Shown: piece by piece, positions 1 through 7,863 of the stretch | How the letters are laid out: each line of letters opens with the position of its first letter | How positions within the stretch are numbered: the stretch's first letter is position 1 | Program-made: the position numbers and the translations under genes | DNA from: an uncultured Ruminococcus sp. | GTDB lineage: Bacteria > Bacillota > Clostridia > Oscillospirales > Ruminococcaceae | Assembly: GCA_900543105.1 (NCBI GenBank) | Contig: UQQA01000032.1 | Coordinates: 1-20,381, forward strand | DNA length: 20,381 nt | Reading direction: 5' to 3' | Notes under the pieces: generated by a model | Seen by the model: the letters and a program-made list of their open reading frames with translations, nothing else | Databases searched by the model: none | What the model was told of the DNA's origin: nothing

Positions 1-57
1 AGATGCGCAAAGTCGTAGAAAATTTGCCGTGAGGGAGGTTTTTAGAGGTTCCCTAAA
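1..57 (+). repeat. Interspersed repeat, copy A (possibly cut by window edge)
   Basis: This stretch is nearly identical to 9176-9232, with two base differences seen by eye. About 41 bases of it (from CGTAGAAAATTTGCC to GGTTCCCT) recur in reverse orientation near 10983-11025. It ends directly at the stop codon of the beta-galactosidase gene. It carries no ORF of note. It belongs to a small non-coding repeat family found between genes, and its left end may lie outside the window. Confidence 0.85.
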
Positions 58-58
58 G

Positions 59-3000
59 TTATTCAACCTCAATATGGAAAGATGCCGAAATTTTTGGCAG
101 CGGCAGACGGTATTTCTCCGCAAGTGCAGGACCGCAGGCGTTTGAGCCTACACCTGCCATCAGGCTGTCGATGCAGACAACGGTGCTTCCGCACTTTTCA
201 AGCTCAAAATTATGCTTCTTTTCCGCAAGCTCCTCCTCGGTATATTCCGAAGCATTGAACGAAAAGCTCTCGCCCGAAGTGAATTTCACGCTCGTTTCTC
301 CGTCCGAAATGAGCATATATTTGCAGCCGAAGTGCGAGCCGTTTTCCTGCGGACGAATGTAGTCCTCGTGCAGTTCTGCGACCGAAGCCGTGAAATTTCC
401 GATATAGTCGGCACGGTGCTTATCGCAGTAGCTTTCGTACGGACCATAGCCGAAATAGTCAACTCTGTCGAATTCTCTCGGCATAAAAAGCCTTATTCCG
501 AAACGTGGGAGGAACGTTACCTTGTTCGAGAACTCCGCTTCGCACCTTATGTCAAGACCGTCTGCGGAAATGAGATACTTCACGTCCATATATGCGAATG
601 GCTGATGAATACTCCAGCCGAACGACTGGCGAAGCGAAATTTCTGCACCGTCGGCAGTCTTTTCGACATTTACACCGTAGTTTCTGACCGTGTGGTCGCT
701 GAGGTGCACTCTGTACCAATCGGCTTTCATAACGTCATTGTCAACGGGCGCGCGGAAGAAGTTGAAATACAGCGGTTTTTCGAGCAATTCCCTGCCCTTT
801 GATCTTATCGAGTCGAACGCCGACAGACGCTTGTTGAAGCGATATGAAACCTCGCCAACGCTGATCCGCACAAAGAAAATTTCGTCCTCAACGCTTATTT
901 CGGCGGAACTTTTCGGCTTTTCCGAAGCCTTATTTTCGTCACAAAGCTTCAACTGGTCGAAGCAGACTTCATATCCCTTTTCGCAGTAAAGTGTGTCAGC
1001 CTTTGCCGTGAAGATGAAACGGATATAGCTTTCTTCACTGCGCTTTTCTGCGGCTTCGGGGACGAAAATTTCAGCTTTTCCCCTTGGCGAAAGTGCATAA
1101 TCGACCTTGCCCGATGCCGAAATGCCGCCGTCAAAGGTTATCTCATAGCAACAGTCGAAAAGCTCGTCAGCCTTTGCAAAATCAAGATAGCTTTTAAAGA
1201 TAAACTTTCCGTCAGCTTCGCCCTTTTCAACACGGACAGGACGATAGACCTGCTTCACTTCGAGCAGACCCGTGTGCGGTGTTCTGTCGGGGTAGGTCAG
1301 TGCGTCCATACAGAAGTTTCCGTCGTTGTGCTTTTCGCCGAAATCTCCGCCGTAGCCGTACTTCGGCTTTCCGTCAGCAGTTGTGCCGAGAATACAAGCG
1401 TGGTCGCTCCATTCCCACACAAAGCCGCCGATAAAGCGTTCGCTCGAATAAAAAGCTTCGTGATATTCTTCAAGGTCGCCGGGACCGTTTCCCATTGCGT
1501 GGCAGTATTCGCAAAGCACGAACGGGCGGTGTTCGTCCTTATTTCCGAGGAAATCATTCATTCCGTTTATGTCCCAGTACATTCCCGAAACAACGTCAAG
1601 AATGTCGAGCGGAGTTTCGTCAAGGCGGTGTGTGCTTTCGTAATGCACGAGCCTTGTATCATCGAGCGACTTTACAAGCTTTGCCGATGCGAGCATATTT
1701 TCGCCGTAGCCGCTCTCATTTCCGAGCGACCAGAACACAACGCACGGGCGGTTTATGTCACGCTTCACAAGCGATTCCGCGCGGTCGCAAATTGCCGTCC
1801 TGAAACGCTCATCGCAGGCAAGCATCGCGATTCCGCAATAGCTGTTCTCGGCGCTCCACTTAAAATCGTTGTAGACCTCAACACAGCCGTGCGACTCCAT
1901 ATCCGCTTCGTCGATGACGTAAAGTCCGTACTCGTCACAAAGCTGATAAAACAGTGGCGAATTCGGATAATGCGATGTTCTCACGGCGTTGATGTTGTGC
2001 TTTTTCATAAGAACGATGTCTTTTTTCATCCGCTCATAAGAAGCATAGTAACCCGTTTCGGGATAGCTGTCGTGGCGGTTCACTCCGAGGAATTTTACAG
2101 CCCTGCCGTTTATTTTCATAACGCCGTCACGAACGCAGACATTTCTGAAACCGACCTTTTCGCCTATCGTTTCTTCGTCTGCGGTGATTTTCAGCGAATA
2201 AAGATTCGGCGTTTCAGCCGTCCAAAGCTTCGGAGCATCAACTTCAATGCTTACCGTTTCGCCGTCCTTTGCGGAGAACTCCGAAAGCTTATTTTCGCCG
2301 TCATAAAGCTCGGCTTCAACGTCACAGCCGTAAGGCGTAAATATCAGCCTCGCCGAAGAATTATCGTCCGACAGTTCTGTTTTTACAACGTAATTTTCAA
2401 GCCGCTTTTCGGGACGGGAGAGAACGTAAACATCACGGAAAATTCCCGATAATCTGAACTTGTCCTGATCCTCAAGATATGTTCCGTCACACCATTTCAG
2501 CACTGCCGCAGTTATGACGTTTTCGCCCTCGTGCAGAAGCGAGGTTATATCAAACTCCGAAGTGCTGTGCGAAACCTGCGAATAGCCTGCAAATTCGCCG
2601 TTGATATAAAGATAAATGCAGCTGTCAGCGCCCTCAAAAACGAGAATTTTTCTCATTCCGTCCGATTTGTAATGATAGCTTCGACTGTAAACTCCGACGG
2701 GGATATCATCGGGAACGAACGGCGGATCGAACGGTATCGGGTAGCAGACGTTCGTATACTGCGGCTTGTCATAGCCGTGAAGCTGCCAGTTTGACGGAAC
2801 GGGTATCGTTTCCGTAAATGGCACGTCAACGAAATCATCCTCAAGATCGATGATGCTGTCATAATAGCGGAAGCTCCATTCGCCGTTGAGAAGCTCGAAG
2901 CGCTCCGACTTTTCCCTGCATTCAAACGGGTCCTGCGCCTTTGCAAAGGGGATAAAATAGCAGTGCTTTTCAAGCGTTCCGATGTGAAGCTGATGTGGGT

Positions 3001-3061
3001 CTTCATGGTATATCATTCTGCTTTTTGGTGAGCCTTTTGCGGAAATCTGTTCAATATTCAT
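59..3061 (-). CDS. lacZ: Beta-galactosidase, glycoside hydrolase family 2
   Basis: This is a cytoplasmic retaining beta-galactosidase of about 1000 residues, the usual length of long LacZ enzymes. The order is an N-terminal jelly-roll sugar-binding domain, Ig-like domains, a TIM barrel and a C-terminal Bgal_small_N-type domain. Visible motifs are VRTSHYPNSP, DEADMESHGC, the acid/base Glu in LGNESGYG (about residue 449) and the nucleophile Glu in LCEYCHAMGN (about residue 518). No signal peptide is seen, so the substrate is probably imported lactose or galactosides. The ATG at 3061 is chosen over an in-frame ATG 12 codons upstream, because AAAGGA lies about 10 nt before it and the upstream codon falls in the -10 region of the predicted promoter. 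It is divergent from the AraC-type gene, which is the likely regulator. Confidence 0.95.
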   Translation of the reverse strand: MNIEQISAKGSPKSRMIYHEDPHQLHIGTLEKHCYFIPFAKAQDPFECREKSERFELLNGEWSFRYYDSIIDLEDDFVDVPFTETIPVPSNWQLHGYDKPQYTNVCYPIPFDPPFVPDDIPVGVYSRSYHYKSDGMRKILVFEGADSCIYLYINGEFAGYSQVSHSTSEFDITSLLHEGENVITAAVLKWCDGTYLEDQDKFRLSGIFRDVYVLSRPEKRLENYVVKTELSDDNSSARLIFTPYGCDVEAELYDGENKLSEFSAKDGETVSIEVDAPKLWTAETPNLYSLKITADEETIGEKVGFRNVCVRDGVMKINGRAVKFLGVNRHDSYPETGYYASYERMKKDIVLMKKHNINAVRTSHYPNSPLFYQLCDEYGLYVIDEADMESHGCVEVYNDFKWSAENSYCGIAMLACDERFRTAICDRAESLVKRDINRPCVVFWSLGNESGYGENMLASAKLVKSLDDTRLVHYESTHRLDETPLDILDVVSGMYWDINGMNDFLGNKDEHRPFVLCEYCHAMGNGPGDLEEYHEAFYSSERFIGGFVWEWSDHACILGTTADGKPKYGYGGDFGEKHNDGNFCMDALTYPDRTPHTGLLEVKQVYRPVRVEKGEADGKFIFKSYLDFAKADELFDCCYEITFDGGISASGKVDYALSPRGKAEIFVPEAAEKRSEESYIRFIFTAKADTLYCEKGYEVCFDQLKLCDENKASEKPKSSAEISVEDEIFFVRISVGEVSYRFNKRLSAFDSIRSKGRELLEKPLYFNFFRAPVDNDVMKADWYRVHLSDHTVRNYGVNVEKTADGAEISLRQSFGWSIHQPFAYMDVKYLISADGLDIRCEAEFSNKVTFLPRFGIRLFMPREFDRVDYFGYGPYESYCDKHRADYIGNFTASVAELHEDYIRPQENGSHFGCKYMLISDGETSVKFTSGESFSFNASEYTEEELAEKKHNFELEKCGSTVVCIDSLMAGVGSNACGPALAEKYRLPLPKISASFHIEVE

Positions 3062-3097
3062 ATTCAGCCGTTCCTTTCGTTGTATGATGTTGAACAC

Positions 3098-3126
3098 ATT
3101 TTAACACATCTTGACTTTGCCGTCAA
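3098..3126 (-). promoter_or_regulatory. Promoter of lacZ
   Basis: Read on the minus strand, TTGACG (3126-3121) and TAAAAT (3103-3098) are separated by exactly 17 bp. This is a good sigma-A type promoter with its start a few bases upstream of the lacZ ribosome site. It interlocks with the divergent araC-type promoter. Confidence 0.8.
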
Positions 3127-3139
3127 TAGATGATATTAT
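3111..3139 (+). promoter_or_regulatory. Promoter of the AraC-type regulator
   Basis: TTGACT (3111-3116) and TATTAT (3134-3139) are 17 bp apart. The -35 box lies inside the spacer of the lacZ promoter and the lacZ -35 box lies inside this spacer. The two promoters therefore occupy the same DNA. The palindrome TTGAC-N6-GTCAA (3111-3126) is formed by the two -35 boxes and could also be part of an operator. Confidence 0.75.
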
Positions 3140-3175
3140 AAAAATATAACAATATGAATATGGAGGAAAAATATT

Positions 3176-3982
3176 TTGTTCTTCTGTGACTATCCTATCC
3201 TGCGGGGCGAAAAGGAGCTTCCGCTTTTTCTTCTGAATATGGGTCAGCAGCACTGTCAGGATCATATCGTCCGAACGGAGGGTTTTCCTAATCCGCAGAT
3301 ACTCTACTGCACAAAGGGCAGCGGAACTCTGCTCATTGACGGTGAAACGCACATTATCCCACCCAACACAGCATTGTTCCTGCCTGCATTTTATCCGCAC
3401 GAGTACTTTCCGAACGAGGATATCTGGAACATACATTGGATAGTTCCCTCGGGGTATGCTTCGGACGGTATCCTACGGCATTTCGGACTGACAGAGCCGA
3501 GCATCTTCCCTCTTTCCGAAACGAAAATGCTTGAACATATCTTCCGAAAAATGCACGAAGCCCTCCGTGCGGATTCCGTTTTCGGAAACTACCGCGCATC
3601 GGGCTTCTTGTACGATTTTCTTATTGAGTTCTATCGTCTGATATCATCAGAAACGGCTTCGGGCGCACCTAATTCCGCACTTATGAAAGTCGTTGACTAT
3701 ATCAATTTCAACTTCGCATCGGAAATAACTATGGACGATCTCTGCGCTGTTTCGGGCGTGTCAAAACAGTATCTCTGCCTGCTTTTCAAGAATACTTTGG
3801 CTTCACGTCCGATGGAATACATCGCAAAACGCCGAATACAAGCCGCAAAGGAGCTTCTTGTCAGCACGAACAAAGGCATCGAGGACATTTCCGAGGAAGT
3901 CGGCTTCTGCACAGCAAGCTATTTCTGCAAGCTTTTCAAGCGTTATGAGGGAATGACGCCGTCAGCATTCAGACGTTCGTAG
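3176..3982 (+). CDS. AraC-family transcriptional regulator
   Basis: This 268-residue protein has an N-terminal cupin-type sensor (about 20-110, with GSGTLLIDG and a proline-rich turn followed by FLPAFYPHEY). Its C-terminal pair of helix-turn-helix motifs spans about 165-268, with the typical AraC signature ending in GFCTASYFCKLFKRYEGMTPSAFR. The start is TTG at 3176, supported by GGAGG about 10 nt upstream; no ATG fits. Members with this layout are usually sugar-responsive activators. Its position back to back with lacZ suggests it controls beta-galactoside use, which is an inference. Its 3' end overlaps the convergent membrane-protein gene by 21 bp. Confidence 0.92.
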   Translation: MFFCDYPILRGEKELPLFLLNMGQQHCQDHIVRTEGFPNPQILYCTKGSGTLLIDGETHIIPPNTALFLPAFYPHEYFPNEDIWNIHWIVPSGYASDGILRHFGLTEPSIFPLSETKMLEHIFRKMHEALRADSVFGNYRASGFLYDFLIEFYRLISSETASGAPNSALMKVVDYINFNFASEITMDDLCAVSGVSKQYLCLLFKNTLASRPMEYIAKRRIQAAKELLVSTNKGIEDISEEVGFCTASYFCKLFKRYEGMTPSAFRRS

Positions 3983-4897
3983 CTCGGATATTTTCCCGAG
4001 AATTCTTCCCGCTGAAACGAAGAATAACGTCCCTGCCGCTATCTGCAAAGGGTATGTAACGACCGCTTCTTCGGGTATGAGAAACGCCAGCACGGACAGC
4101 GCAGCAGCAGGCGGAACGAACAGCTTCACCGACTTCATAATTATGCAGACAATAAGCATCGCCACTCCTGCCGCAATAAACATTTTCCACCCGAGCAGCG
4201 TAAAAACGAACCTGCACACTGCCCCGACAAGCGCACAGACGACTATCAGAAGCGTTATTGCAGCGGGTCTTTTCCTCGCCGCAGAATCCTTTCGGCAAAA
4301 CTCGGTGAACGCTACGAGCAGCGGCGGTGCAGCGGCAAATCCGAACCCGTTTCCGACAGCCGGAACTATCGCAATGCTGCCGATGAGCCACCTTGCCGCA
4401 AGCAGGATAATGGCATTTTTATCGGGCATCGGTTCGGGCGAAAACTCCGATTTTTCGGCTATCCCAAGCTTCTCAATAAGCAGTCTTTCCATAAGTATAA
4501 GAAGCGTCAGCACAGCCGCCGCTATCGGATATATCGCCGAATCCGTACCGAGCATAACGGGCAGAACAACAGACGAAATAACCGGCGCAAAGGTCGTTCC
4601 CGAAAATTGAAACAGCAGCGATGCCGCCAAAAAAGCAATACAAAGCTTCGCGCCGAGCGTAAGCGGAACGAGCATCGATATGAGCAGTCCCATCACCGAG
4701 CCTATGCATATCAGCACGAACAGCCGCAGCTTGCTCGTTTTCCAAGCGAATTTCGGTGCAATGAGTGCACCTGCCGCGATTGCCGCTATCTCGGGGAAAA
4801 GTATCTCCTTTTCACCCGAAAGCTCCGCCGCAGCCGTCATAACCATTACCGTCAGAACAGCAAGTGCGAAAGGCAGTATCTTTTCCGGCTTTGTCAT
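3962..4897 (-). CDS. Multi-pass membrane protein of unknown function (possibly HPP-like)
   Basis: I do not recognise this 311-residue protein with certainty. It is hydrophobic almost throughout, with roughly nine or ten membrane segments in two blocks, separated by a charged stretch near residues 145-160 (EKSEFSPEPMPDKN). A segment near residue 260 reads KLFVPPAAALSVLAFLIPEE. This resembles the proline/alanine signature of HPP-type membrane proteins, but the match is by eye and weak. The start ATG is preceded by AAAGGGG at good spacing and by a strong promoter. It is a single-gene unit whose end overlaps the regulator gene tail to tail. A transporter or permease role is plausible but not shown. 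Confidence 0.8.
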   Translation of the reverse strand: MTKPEKILPFALAVLTVMVMTAAAELSGEKEILFPEIAAIAAGALIAPKFAWKTSKLRLFVLICIGSVMGLLISMLVPLTLGAKLCIAFLAASLLFQFSGTTFAPVISSVVLPVMLGTDSAIYPIAAAVLTLLILMERLLIEKLGIAEKSEFSPEPMPDKNAIILLAARWLIGSIAIVPAVGNGFGFAAAPPLLVAFTEFCRKDSAARKRPAAITLLIVVCALVGAVCRFVFTLLGWKMFIAAGVAMLIVCIIMKSVKLFVPPAAALSVLAFLIPEEAVVTYPLQIAAGTLFFVSAGRILGKISELRTSEC

Positions 4898-4966
4898 ATC
4901 AGTACCCCTTTATTTCAGCTCCCATATAGAATATCACAACGGGAGTTTCTTCTTTTTATGGGTACA

Positions 4967-4995
4967 ATTATACAGCATTTTTGGCAGAAAATCAA
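4967..4995 (-). promoter_or_regulatory. Promoter of the membrane-protein gene
   Basis: On the minus strand TTGATT (4995-4990) is followed after 17 bp by a perfect TATAAT (4972-4967). The leader of about 60 nt contains a CTCCC/GGGAG inverted pair ahead of the AAAGGGG ribosome site. Confidence 0.8.
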
Positions 4996-5137
4996 CCTTT
5001 TATACAAAACACCCTTTAAAATTCAGAAAAAATTCCACTTCGCATAAACATTCAATATAAATGCCTACTATTTCGCTTATATTTTGTATGATTTAAACAA
5101 AAAGTTATTTTACCCAAATATTTCTCCTAAAAAATTC
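4996..5137. other. AT-rich intergenic region
   Basis: This stretch lies between two divergent promoters, that of the membrane-protein gene and that of the DUF1847 operon. It is AT-rich and I see no convincing ORF, RNA gene or repeat in it. With the flanking promoters and leaders it makes up the gene-free stretch 4898-5236. Confidence 0.6.
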
Positions 5138-5165
5138 TTGACAAATCGGAATTATATGCTATAAT
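5138..5165 (+). promoter_or_regulatory. Strong promoter of the leader-DUF1847-ABC operon
   Basis: TTGACA (5138-5143) and TATAAT (5160-5165) are both perfect consensus hexamers with a 16-bp spacer. TG sits one base before the -10 box, giving an extended -10. Transcription should start near 5172, giving a leader of about 235 nt before the DUF1847 start. Confidence 0.88.
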
Positions 5166-5236
5166 AAAGCCATACCTACAAAACATATAAAGTTAATATG
5201 TTATATAGGAGTACTTGTATAAAGGAGAAAACGCAG

Positions 5237-5323
5237 ATGCTTTGCTTAAATATGATGTGCTGTAGAAGTTGTATGAACTGTATGGATAAAAAAACGCCCT
5301 GCGCCTTTGTATTCCGAATGTGA
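5237..5323 (+). CDS. Cys/Met-rich leader peptide (28 codons)
   Basis: This small ORF lies within the leader RNA and is preceded by AAAGGAG at good spacing (about 5221-5227). It encodes 28 residues with six Cys (positions 3, 8, 9, 12, 15, 22) and six Met (1, 6, 7, 13, 16, 28). The core is MMCCRSCMNCMDKK. Only 32 bases separate its stop from a perfect terminator hairpin. The layout of promoter, ribosome site, biased peptide and intrinsic terminator matches an amino-acid attenuator sensing cysteine (or cysteine and methionine). Alternatively, the CxxCxxC cluster could bind a metal or Fe-S cluster directly. I know of no named family for it. Expression and function are inferred. Confidence 0.7.
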   Translation: MLCLNMMCCRSCMNCMDKKTPCAFVFRM

Positions 5324-5355
5324 CGCTCCGTCCTATGAACATATTGTGGAATTAT

Positions 5356-5387
5356 GCGCAGCAATGATGAAATGCTGCGCTTTTTTT
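5356..5387 (+). terminator. Attenuator/intrinsic terminator before DUF1847
   Basis: GCGCAGCA (5356-5363) and TGCTGCGC (5373-5380) form a perfect 8-bp stem with a 9-nt loop, followed by seven T. It sits between the leader ORF and the DUF1847 ribosome site, so it must be read through for the operon to be expressed. A competing pairing is visible. CTGCGC at 5299-5304, inside leader codons 21-23, is complementary to GCGCAG at 5356-5361 and would block terminator formation. A weaker second option is TGCTGT (5258-5263) with GCAGCA. Confidence 0.85.
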
Positions 5388-5406
5388 ATTGAAAAGGAGA
5401 AAAATT

Positions 5407-6108
5407 ATGTCTGACGAAAAAATCCCGACCTGCTCCCACAGCTGCACGGACTGCGGCGTTCTCAACTGCCTTAAAAGAAACGGCAATTACCCCGAGTTCT
5501 GCCCAACAGCGGCTCTCACCGAGGAGGAGATAAACGAAGTCACAGACCTCTACATAAAGAACCGCACGAACCGCAAAATAGCTATCGCATCAGCCGAGGT
5601 CGAGGGCGGTTTCTACGGAAAATACACCCGAGTTGAAGAGATAATCGAGTTCGCACACAAGATAGGCGCAAAGAAGATCGGCATTGCGACCTGCGTTGGT
5701 CTTATCGAGGAAAGCCGCATCTTCGCAAGGATCCTGAAGCTCAACGGTTTTGAAGTCTACGGCATCGGCTGTAAGGTCGGCTCGGTGAACAAGACCGACA
5801 TCGGTGTTGCCGAGGAATACACCTGCGTAACAGGCAAGGTAATGTGCAACCCTATCATGCAGGCAAAGCTCCTCAACAAGCAAAAAACCGACCTCAATGT
5901 TGTAGTCGGACTTTGCGTCGGTCACGACAGTCTTTTCTACAAATACGCAAACGGCATCACGACTACCCTTGTCACGAAAGACCGTGTTCTTGCTCACAAC
6001 CCCGTCGGCGCACTTTATCAGGCGAGAGCTTACTATAAAAAGCTTCTGCTCGCTCCCGTTGGCGAAGAACCCGATTTCGGCGACAGCAAGGTCGGCAATA
6101 TAAAATAA
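5407..6108 (+). CDS. DUF1847 cysteine-rich putative metal-binding protein
   Basis: This cytoplasmic protein of 233 residues matches the DUF1847 family by its N-terminal Cys cluster (Cys 9, 13, 16, 21 and 32, in the spacing C-x3-C-x2-C-x4-C). It also has a conserved-looking C-terminal block VMCNPIMQAKLLN...GLCVGHDSLF with Cys 147 and 170. In all there are ten cysteines (also 96, 122, 140). The family is of unknown biochemical function and is usually described as metal-binding. The start is ATG 5407, with AAGGAG just upstream; the longer frame starting with TTG at 5389 overlaps the ribosome site. It is the first gene of an operon with an ABC transporter (19-nt gap) and lies behind the Cys-rich leader attenuator. 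A role in handling the transported thiol compound or metal is an inference. Confidence 0.88.
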   Translation: MSDEKIPTCSHSCTDCGVLNCLKRNGNYPEFCPTAALTEEEINEVTDLYIKNRTNRKIAIASAEVEGGFYGKYTRVEEIIEFAHKIGAKKIGIATCVGLIEESRIFARILKLNGFEVYGIGCKVGSVNKTDIGVAEEYTCVTGKVMCNPIMQAKLLNKQKTDLNVVVGLCVGHDSLFYKYANGITTTLVTKDRVLAHNPVGALYQARAYYKKLLLAPVGEEPDFGDSKVGNIK

Positions 6109-6127
6109 AGAACGAAAGGACAGACCA

Positions 6128-7090
6128 ATGAAAAAGACCTTGTTCCGCTCGGGGATACTTCTTCTTTCCGCCGCAGCCGCAGAGATAGTCGCTGTCGCTG
6201 TCCCCGATTCATCTAAACACCAAGCCGCAAAGCACCCTTACTTTGCGTGGCTCATAATCGCAGTTAGCGCCGTATATTTCATTGCCGCGCTCGCAAATCA
6301 TTTCAGAAAGGGAGAAAAGTCCGACAAGGATATGCTTTTTTACAGAGCGCCTTTCCTCGCAGGAGTTTTCCTTGTGCTGAATATTTTAAACATCGTAACT
6401 GTCAAGACTGCACTTCTCCCGACGCTTTATTTTCCGTCCCTTGACCGAGTTTTCGGAACGCTTTTCGAGGACAGCGAGCTTATCCTAAAGTGTGTCGGCT
6501 ACTCCTCGGGAATACTTCTGGCAGGCGTTTTCGGAGGACTTATCGTTGGCTTTTTTATGGGTGTAGGCATCGGTTTCAGCAGCACACTCAGCTACTGGAT
6601 AAATCCGCTCGTCCGTATCCTCGGACCTATCCCCTCGACCGCTTGGATACCGATCTTTCTTCTCGTTTTCCCGACAGCGAGAGCCGCAAGTGCATTCATC
6701 ATCGGCATTTCGGTATGGTTCCCGACAGTCGTTCTCACCTCGAGCGGCATCTCAAACGTAAAAAATTCCTACTTTGAAGTTGCATCAACGCTCGGCGCAA
6801 ACCACTTCCGGAAAATTTTCAAGGTCGGCGTTCCTGCGGCAATGCCAAGCATCTTCCTCGGACTTTTCAACGGTATCTGCTCATCGTTCGTAACGCTTAT
6901 GACGGCTGAAATGATCGGTGCAAAGTACGGTATGGGCTGGTACGTCAACTGGCAGAAAGAAATGATGTGCTATGCCAATGTTTACGCAGGACTTATCGTT
7001 ATCGCGGTGCTTTTCTACCTTGTTATAACCATTCTTTTCAAGGTAAGGGATAAGGTACTGCTTTGGCAGAAGGGAGTTATCAAATGGTAG
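6128..7090 (+). CDS. ABC transporter permease, NitT/TauT/SsuC type
   Basis: This 320-residue integral membrane permease has the BPD_transp_1 fold. Membrane segments are seen near residues 7-25, 38-58, 73-95, 125-145, 160-185, 190-210, 235-260 and 280-305. The cytoplasmic EAA loop that contacts the ATPase reads EVASTLGANHFRKIFKVGVP followed by AAMPSI. It is longer than the usual 250-270 residues for this family because of about 60 extra N-terminal residues with two additional membrane segments. AAAGGA precedes the start. Its stop overlaps the ATPase start. Relatives carry nitrate, taurine, sulfonates or thiamine precursors, so the sequence alone does not fix the substrate. Confidence 0.92.
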   Translation: MKKTLFRSGILLLSAAAAEIVAVAVPDSSKHQAAKHPYFAWLIIAVSAVYFIAALANHFRKGEKSDKDMLFYRAPFLAGVFLVLNILNIVTVKTALLPTLYFPSLDRVFGTLFEDSELILKCVGYSSGILLAGVFGGLIVGFFMGVGIGFSSTLSYWINPLVRILGPIPSTAWIPIFLLVFPTARAASAFIIGISVWFPTVVLTSSGISNVKNSYFEVASTLGANHFRKIFKVGVPAAMPSIFLGLFNGICSSFVTLMTAEMIGAKYGMGWYVNWQKEMMCYANVYAGLIVIAVLFYLVITILFKVRDKVLLWQKGVIKW

Positions 7091-7863
7091 GAGCAATTGA
7101 ATTCAAGGGCGTTAAAAAGGATTTCAAGCGCCCCGACGGCGAGATCGTTCACGCTCTCAACGGCGTTGACTTAAAGATAGCTCAGGGCGACTTCGTCTGC
7201 CTTATAGGTCCGTCAGGCTGCGGAAAATCAACGATGCTCCGCCTGCTCGCAGGACTTGACACTCCGACGGACGGCGCAGTTTTCCTTGACGGTGAAAAGA
7301 TAACAAAACCGAATTATGACCGAGGACTTGTGTTCCAGGATCCGAACCTTTTCCCTTGGCTGAATATCTACGACAACATTTCGTTCGGACTTAAAGCAAG
7401 GCATATCTTCAAAGAAAAACGTGATTCCGTAAAGGAGTTCGTTGACCTTGTCGGATTGAGCGGATTTGAAAAGTCCTATCCGCATCAGCTTTCGGGAGGA
7501 ATGTGCCAGAGAGCCTCGCTCGCAAGGGCACTCATCGGACACCCGAAGGCTCTGCTCCTTGACGAACCGCTCGGAGCGCTCGACGCTTTCACCCGAATGA
7601 ATATGCAGGACGAACTTCTTCGCATAAAGGCTGAACAGAATATGACAATGGTAATGGTAACTCACGATGTTGACGAAGCTGTTTATATCTCGAACAAGAT
7701 AGTTGTTATGTCCCCTCGCCCTGCTAAGATAGAGGAGGTTCTCGAAGTTCACCTTTCGAGTCCCCGTGACAGAAACAACCCCGAATTTATCCGTCTGCGA
7801 AATGAGATCCTCAAAATTCTCAACTTCGCAGGAAGAGAAAAAGACGTTGAATATACAATTTAA
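7084..7863 (+). CDS. ABC transporter ATP-binding protein, NitT/TauT/SsuB type
   Basis: This 259-residue nucleotide-binding subunit powers import. It has Walker A GPSGCGKST, the Q-loop in VFQDPNLFPWL, signature LSGGMCQRASLARAL, Walker B ALLLDEPLGALD and the H-loop MVTHDVDEA. The signature has Cys where Arg is usual (LSGGMRQR). The start is ATG 7084, overlapping the permease stop by 7 nt, with AGGGAG upstream. The pair is therefore probably translationally coupled. The longer frame from 7063 is rejected because it starts with TTG inside the permease. A long inverted repeat begins exactly at its stop codon. Confidence 0.95.
   Translation: MVGAIEFKGVKKDFKRPDGEIVHALNGVDLKIAQGDFVCLIGPSGCGKSTMLRLLAGLDTPTDGAVFLDGEKITKPNYDRGLVFQDPNLFPWLNIYDNISFGLKARHIFKEKRDSVKEFVDLVGLSGFEKSYPHQLSGGMCQRASLARALIGHPKALLLDEPLGALDAFTRMNMQDELLRIKAEQNMTMVMVTHDVDEAVYISNKIVVMSPRPAKIEEVLEVHLSSPRDRNNPEFIRLRNEILKILNFAGREKDVEYTI

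Noticed and set aside
1274..2452. Plus-strand open frame of 392 codons inside lacZ
   Set aside because: It is antisense to the GH2 catalytic domain, has no ribosome site or recognisable domain, and arises from codon bias of the real gene.
5176..5364. Minus-strand 62-codon frame over the DUF1847 leader
   Set aside because: It is antisense to the Cys-rich leader ORF, with no ribosome site; the plus strand has promoter, ribosome site and terminator in order.
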